DNA of 64,000 nucleotides from Diadophis punctatus similis (Eukaryota > Chordata > Lepidosauria > Squamata > Dipsadidae). Positions 51,701-64,000 of the stretch are shown in pieces (the first letter of the stretch is position 1; each line of letters starts with the position of its first letter). Made by a program: the position numbers and the translations under genes. The stretch is from positions 1,106,501 to 1,170,500 of the forward strand of contig JALIGW010000026.1 in assembly GCA_023053685.1 (NCBI GenBank), given 5' to 3'. Under the pieces are notes generated by a model. It was not told the origin of the DNA and searched no databases. It saw only the letters and a program-made list of their open reading frames with translations.

Positions 51701-54700
51701 TGGCGAGTTCTAGTCCCGTTTTAGGCAAGAAAGCCATATGGGTGACTTTGGGCCAGTCCTTCTCTCTCGCAGCCCAACCCAGGGGTGAAATTCAAAAAAT
51801 TTCCCTACTGGGGCGTGGCTTGGTGGGCGTGGCGTGGCTTGGTGGGCGTGGCTTGGTGGGCGTGGCAGGGGAAGGATATTGCAAAATCTCCATTCCCACC
51901 CCAATCTGGGGCCAGCCAGAGGTGGTATTTGCCGGTTCTCCGAACGACTCAAAATTTCCGCTACCGGTTCTCCAGAACCTGTCAGAACCTGCTGGATTTC
52001 ACCCCTGGCCCAACCCACCTCACAGGGTTGTTGTTGTGGGGGAAAATAGGAGGAGGAAGGAGTATTGTGTGTGTTTCAGCGCCTTGAATTACCCTATAAA
52101 GTAATAAAGGCGGGATATAAAACAAAATGAATACAATAAATTCAGCTAGATGTCCATGGTAGCCCTTTTGTGGAAGCACCATTTCTTGCTCAAGAGCCCC
52201 TCCTCCCTCTCTGCTTGCCTCCCCATGCATGCCATTCTCAGACCCCCTTCCCCCACCCCCCCACCCCAAACAGGGCTGTGTGTAACCTGGTTTCCTTATA
52301 ATAATAATAAAATAAATAAATTCCAACAGCCTCTTTTTATGGAAGGCTGCTCTCAAAAGGAGAGACCAGCCCAGAAAACAGATCCAGCAATCGAGATGTC
52401 GTCTCCTCCTTTTCAACCATGTCTTTGCATCTCTTAAGGACTAGAAACTTAACTTGGGGGGGGCGGGGTGAAAGAACAAAACCAAACTTTAGCATTTTGC
52501 TGGCACGGTCTACACACAGCCCTGTTTCCCGCAATCCTGCCTTTGAAACCCAGCTCCATATTTGAGGAAGGGGCTCGTTGCCCCCATTCCAGGGAAGACC
52601 CCCCCCTCCCCAAATCCCCACCCCATTCTCTCCATGCACCCAAGAGGGTCTTCTCAAATGATGTCCGAAAAGAATGATAATGAATGATGACGATAATAAT
52701 AATAATAATATCACAGCACTACTAACACAAGTAATACTCACAGTTCCCTCACACTGAGCAAAATTACAGACGAAAATAATAAAAAAAAAAGAGAGGACAA
52801 AATGAAAGCAGAGATTAGTGGAGCAAAAAGCAGGACATAGGAAGGACAAAATATTCAGAATAAATAGCAAAAAGGCGTGTAGGAAACGTAAACAAGGCAG
52901 GAAGGAACCAAAATCTCCGGCATCGAACGAGGTTTGTTAAGACGCTTCCGGCTGGATAGGCCAGAATCATTCCTAATCGGATGCTGGTTAGTTTCTGTTG
53001 TTATTATTCTGTTAGGATGTTAGTTTCTGGGAAGGAGAGCTGAACCGAGGAATCGGGTGGAAACTCTGCAAAAAAAAAGTTGTGCCAGAAAAACTGGCTG
53101 TTTTTTGCCCAGGATTTGCAATCCCTCTTCTGGTTCTCCGCTTACGACCGCAATAGCGCTTACACATGACGGTCGTAACTCGTGAGGGTTTTGTGGAGGT
53201 TATTAAATGAACGTTTAATGCTTCAGTTGAATCAATGTGTCATTCTTGCAAATGAAAAACGCAGAGATTTGGGGCCATTTCTCTCTCTCCTGTTTTTGGG
53301 TGGGTGGGTGTGAGGGCAGAAGACGTCACAAACATATCAAGCCTTTCCATTCCTCATCAGAGACACGCACAACACAATCCATCCGGCGGGCAAGAAAGAA
53401 GAAAAGAGACGGGATCTGGCGTGCCATGGTGCTGATGGATACACACACGGGGTAGGGAGCAGGCAGGACGGTGGGGAGGGGGCGAGAGGAAAAAAATTAC
53501 CGCGGCTTTCGCTTCCGCGGCCTTCGCTTTCTTCAGCCGAGCTTTGCAAGCGTCCAGGTCCAGTCGACGGTTTTGCAGGATCCGTCTCTCTTTCTGGAAA
53601 ACAGAGAAAAGCCCCGGGTTGGACTAGATGACCTCCAGGGTCCCTTCCACCTCTGCTGTTCTGTATTCTGATCCCCCCATCTGGTGCTTTTGCATTATTG
53701 GGAATAGGATATACGGGTAGTTCTCGACTCAGATTATCTTAGATTAGCCGCATGGCGAGGTAGGTAATAAATAAATGTAATAAATAAATGAATGAATAAA
53801 TTTAATAAATAAATGAATAAATCAATTTACAAATTAAATGCAAATGCAGCTGTCGGCCTTGAAAATTTGGCACAGCCTGGCAGGCAAGCGAAGGAGCCCC
53901 TTCAATCCAAACGGGCCCTCTTCCTCCCCCGTCCTGCCTGCCCTTCGTTTTTACGCACCGAAATGGTTCTCCAGTCTCCTTCCAGGAAGTTGCGCAGAGG
54001 AGTCAGGAAATTGATGGAAGCCCCGTGAATGAAGTCCCGCTCGGCTCCTCCCAGGCGCCGTTCGGTTTCGCCAACTTTGATGAGAGTTTTGCCTACCAAG
54101 AGAACACACAGTCGGCATTTCCTGGTGGTCTCCCGTCCCAAGCTGGGCTGAATTTCAATTCGGGAAGTCTCTAAGATACCGGAAGCTGCCGAGCCTCTTT
54201 CTTTGAACCCCCAATTGTGCAACTCTTCCAAATAGTGGGGTTGCTGAATTCAAAAGGACCCCTGAGGCCACGGATTCGAATCCTTTGCTGGAGGCAGGAA
54301 CCCCACTGAAAAGCATGGACGTGTCCAGCAAAGAAATCCCCCTGGCTGATAGGAAAATCCTTTCTAACATTACATCAAATTCCACCCCTCTTGGCAGGGA
54401 GTCAAAGGCTGCCTGCAATCCGAGAGACAGAAATCCCCTTGAGGTCATCCAGCCCAACCCCTCACTCCGACAAGGCATAGTTGAGCATCTCCGGCAGACG
54501 GCTGAATACATGAGACAGGTACCATGAAAAGCAGAAGTGGGATAGACCACCTGTCCAAACACCCGATCCGGAGGGCGGGGGGGGGCAACGAAGCCTCCGC
54601 GGGCCATGACTCACCATACGGAGAGGTGGCTCCGAAGTCGCAGGCCGCTTCCAACATATACTGAGCCAGAAGTTCCCTATTGGTGACCCGAGACGGGACT

Positions 54701-55022
54701 TTCCGGTCAAGCTTCTCATAGAGGAACTCTTCAACTCGGGCGCCTGCGACGAAATGGACAGATGCGGTTGTGTTACACACTGGATGAGGAGAGGACCTTC
54801 CTCAGAAAACAGGGCAGTGGAAACATAACTTATGGCCGGTCCCAATTTATTAGCACCCGCAGGTGCTAATAAACGCTTACTGGGATTGGGCTGAAGCAGG
54901 ACTTCCGTCTGTCGTAAAATCTTCTCCGTCCAGTTTTTGGTGGTGTCCGCTCGAGCCAGGAGATTCTCAAAATGTGCGTCTAATTCTGTCTTCTCGGCCT
55001 GACCAAGTTTCTCCTCTGTGAA
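42743..55022 (-). CDS. SH3GLB2: SH3GLB2, endophilin-B2 (coding exons 2-11; first coding exon outside window)
   Basis: Endophilin-B family protein that binds and curves membranes, acts in endosome/autophagy-related trafficking and dimerises with SH3GLB1. Exons in transcript order on the minus strand: 54881-55022, 54615-54743, 53959-54092, 53501-53593, 50333-50395, 47744-47767, 47205-47294, 46173-46273, 44103-44370, 42743-42850. All junctions have GT-AG and keep frame; total 1,152 nt (383 aa plus TAA). The N-BAR domain runs from [20 protein letters not shown] through [12 protein letters not shown] Pro/Ala-rich linker ([10 protein letters not shown] to [10 protein letters not shown]) follows, then a C-terminal SH3 domain ([19 protein letters not shown], then [20 protein letters not shown]). 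The first exon, carrying the start codon and the amphipathic helix, is not found before 64000. An intron of more than 8.9 kb, mostly satellite, therefore precedes exon 2. The linker looks longer or differently composed than in mammals. No lesion seen. Confidence 0.94.
43136..43268. mobile_element. Palindromic element (hairpin MITE), copy 3
   Basis: CAGTGTTTCTCAACCTTGGC opens and GCCAAGGTTGAGAAACACTG closes, a perfect 20-bp terminal inverted repeat. The arms remain complementary almost to the centre (CCAGCAACGCTGG). Confidence 0.92.
43383..43789. repeat. GGTAGTCCTCGACTTA-family element (copy 10)
   Basis: CAGGTAGTCCTCGACTTATA to CATAAGTCAAGGACTACCTAC, about 407 bp. It is the clearest full-length copy in the window. 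Confidence 0.85.
45524..46021. mobile_element. SPIN-like (Space Invader) hAT element, ~498 bp
   Basis: The left end CAGTGGTTCTCAACCTTCCT followed by AATGCCGCGACCCTTTAATA and CCCCCAACCATAAAAT is the recognised SPIN terminus. The right end is GACCCACAGGTTGAGAACCGCTG. The flanks ATTTAAAG (45516-45523) and GTTTAAAA (46022-46029) agree at 6 of 8 positions, fitting an aged 8-bp duplication. The internal part carries no transposase frame. Inserted beside a CR1 fragment in an SH3GLB2 intron. Confidence 0.85.
46870..47095 (+). repeat. tRNA-derived SINE
   Basis: GGGGTGGCCTAGAGGTGAAG (A-box-like) and GAGAGTTCAATCCTAGGC (B-box-like) form a tRNA-like head; the body includes AGGAAGGGCATCCAGCCAGT. No intact cloverleaf, so not a tRNA gene. 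Confidence 0.65.
47744..47767 (-). CDS. SH3GLB2: 24-nt microexon of SH3GLB2
   Basis: Encodes LWSDEVEK, flanked by CCCCACAG and GTAAGTA on the minus strand. It joins [12 protein letters not shown] in frame. Too short to be found as an ORF; identified by family similarity. It belongs to the BAR-domain region that is variably spliced in endophilin-B genes. Confidence 0.88.
48015..48145. mobile_element. Palindromic element (hairpin MITE), copy 4
   Basis: CAGGGGTCTCCAAACTTCAC opens and CGAGTTTGGAGACTCCTG closes, with inner arms CTTGTGGACTTCAACTCCCA and the reverse. A further copy is at about 50570-50690; half copies are near 20313-20372, 26580-26640 and 38013-38070. Confidence 0.85.
48516..48862. 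mobile_element. hAT-like element related to 2188-2415
   Basis: CAGGGGTCAGCAACCTGCGG to AAGGTTGCCGACCCCTG, about 347 bp. The flanks GACTAGAC (48508-48515) and GAGTAGAC (48863-48870) match at 7 of 8 positions. An internal segment (GGAGGAGACTCTATGG) is present twice, explaining the extra length. Confidence 0.86.
49355..49445 (+). repeat. Penelope-like fragment with hammerhead-like core
   Basis: CTGAAGA, then AGCTTTTTGGATGACAAGC, then GAAACGTCTTCAAGG. Same element as at 36245-36345 but on the plus strand. Confidence 0.5.
50333..50395 (-). CDS. SH3GLB2: 63-nt cassette-type exon of SH3GLB2
   Basis: Encodes 21 residues reading [20 protein letters not shown] plus one Ala, between acceptor CGTAG and donor GTAAGA. 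Length is a multiple of three and both ends are phase 0, so it can be skipped without a frameshift. The equivalent segment is isoform-specific in mammals. With the 24-nt microexon it forms an 87-nt optional-looking insert in the BAR domain. Confidence 0.85.
50998..51040. repeat. (GGA)n microsatellite
   Basis: About 14 GGA units in an SH3GLB2 intron. Confidence 0.95.
51640..52130 (+). repeat. Squamate SINE split by a hAT-like insertion
   Basis: The head AGATCGGTCTAGTGGTGAAG, body GGCGAGTTCTAGTCCCGTTT and, after the insertion at 51780-52007, tail CACCTCACAGGGTTGTTGTT...AAAGTAATAAAGGCGGGATA form one tRNA-headed, L2-tailed SINE when the insertion is ignored. Confidence 0.78.
51780..52007. mobile_element. 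hAT-like MITE with perfect 8-bp duplication inside a SINE
   Basis: Starts CAGGGGTGAAATTCA and ends TGGATTTCACCCCTG. GCCCAACC occurs exactly at 51772-51779 and 52008-52015. The left third holds a small tandem repeat of GGGCGTGGCTTGGT-like units (51811-51870). No coding frame. Confidence 0.92.
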
Positions 55023-55129
55023 CTGCAAGGAAGAGAGAACGGAAACCAAGATGAAAGAGATTATTCCTAAAATTGCATTTTGAAAAGTAAGGCTGTGGAG
55101 GGATGGAGGGAGTCCTTGACTTAGAATGC

Positions 55130-63205
<8,076 letters not shown>

Positions 63206-64000
63206 GCACAGTAATGTGGCTCATCTATTTACCGTAGCTCAGAGAGCACCACGGGCCTCACAGTCCTCTTCCTCCTCCACTCCGCAAAACCCCACTCCCT
63301 TCTAGCACTGATGATGTTACCTAGTTGGGTAATGAAACGTTCTGCAAGAAAATCCCCAACCTCAGAGGACCCTCATTTCAACCCTGAGCTATTCTCCTCT
63401 TTTGGCATTTGGGGGGGGGGGTTTTACATTTGAGGGGCAACACAACCAAAAACGCCTCACATCTGAGATCTTTTCACCCCTCCTCCTCCACCCAGCTGGA
63501 CTCCGGTTTCCACATCCTTAAAAAGAAAACCCAGCGCTAAACACCATTGAGATGAGGATGCTGATGGTTGTTATTGTTATTTTCCTGGAAATGGTCTGCA
63601 AGAGCAACTGGACGCTTTCCTGGGAACGGCACCAGTCAGCCCCACGCAAGAGAGAGAATTGGTGACTCAGCAGCCAGCCAGCCTCCCCGGGCTTTCAGCT
63701 TGCAAAGAAACTTGGCTGATGAATTACCAGCCGGTCCGGTTTCCGAAGCTCAACTTCAGCCGTTATAAGCTCAGCCAAGTGTGAACAGGCAACTGCAGTA
63801 TTATCTTTCCCATCGCCCTGCGTCCCAAACCCCAAAGGTTAAGGATTCTGCAGAAGAACTTCTCCCATCTTAAGGAGGTTTGGCCTTCAGGCACCGAAAT
63901 TGCAGGTTCTGCAAGCCGCTCGCTTTGACACCCGCAAATCGAAAGTACACCTTGCATGATTTTTACAATCTTTTTTGCTCACGACTTAACAACCGAGTCC
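63206..64000. other. SH3GLB2 intron 1 continuation
   Basis: Contains the Penelope-like fragment (63283-63400). The rest, up to about 63960, looks single-copy, with no exon I can support. The last ~40 bp (CACGACTTAACAACCGAG) look like the start of another GGTAGTCCTCGACTTA-family copy. Confidence 0.5.
63283..63400 (+). repeat. Penelope-like terminal fragment with hammerhead-like motif
   Basis: CACTCCCTTCTAGCACTGATG...ACGTTCTGCAAG. CTGATGA lies at 63308-63314 and GAAAC at 63334-63338. Between them GTTACC (63316-63321) can pair with GGTAAT (63328-63333) around a 6-nt loop. One unpaired T separates the box from the stem, which is atypical. Confidence 0.5.

Noticed and set aside
63206..64000. Missing first coding exon of SH3GLB2
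   Set aside because: I looked on the minus strand for an exon encoding the N-terminal segment that should precede FTEEKLG and ending in a donor of phase 0, and found none, so it is placed outside the window.

Overview
The window is nuclear DNA from a vertebrate, almost certainly a squamate reptile and most probably a snake. The evidence is multi-exon genes with vertebrate orthologues, Sauria-type tRNA SINEs with ATTGCT tails, snake-like GATA (Bkm-type) microsatellite, CR1-like LINE fragments, a SPIN-like hAT element and very dense microsatellite. Four genes lie in the order PHYHD1(+) - DOLK(-) - NUP188(+) - SH3GLB2(-). From family knowledge this is the arrangement of human 9q34.11, so the block is conserved synteny. 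Layout: 1-364 is a TTTC microsatellite and the PHYHD1 upstream flank; 365-7517 PHYHD1 (11 coding exons, 293 aa, apparently intact); 7518-8885 a tail-to-tail intergenic stretch; 8886-10457 DOLK in one coding exon (523 aa); about 10860-11560 a CpG-rich bidirectional promoter between DOLK and NUP188; 11354-39035 NUP188 (44 coding exons, 1,734 aa, apparently intact, two introns with GC donors); 39036-42742 the convergent 3' ends of NUP188 and SH3GLB2; 42743-55022 SH3GLB2 coding exons 2-11, with the first coding exon beyond the window; 55023-64000 part of SH3GLB2 intron 1, mostly a large tandem satellite. All exon chains were built by hand from splice signals, reading-frame continuity and family similarity. 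Every junction keeps frame: PHYHD1 sums to 882 nt, NUP188 to 5,205 nt, and the visible SH3GLB2 exons to 1,152 nt. The proteins belong to unrelated housekeeping processes: a 2-oxoglutarate dioxygenase (PHYHD1), dolichol phosphorylation in the ER (DOLK), the nuclear pore inner ring (NUP188) and an endophilin-B membrane-curving protein (SH3GLB2). Only DOLK and NUP188 appear linked in regulation, through their shared promoter. The rest is transposon-derived: many copies of a short element ending in GGTAGTCCTCGACTTA-like inverted repeats, palindromic ~120 bp elements, several hAT-like non-autonomous elements with 8 bp target duplications, CR1 and SINE fragments, and Penelope-like fragments carrying hammerhead-like motifs. 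The most unusual feature is the ~7.8 kb array at 55424-63205, with ~420-540 bp units that repeatedly carry expanded CATA/TA microsatellites at the same internal site. It contains a 100-N assembly gap that must be shorter than the missing sequence. I found no undescribed protein-coding system.
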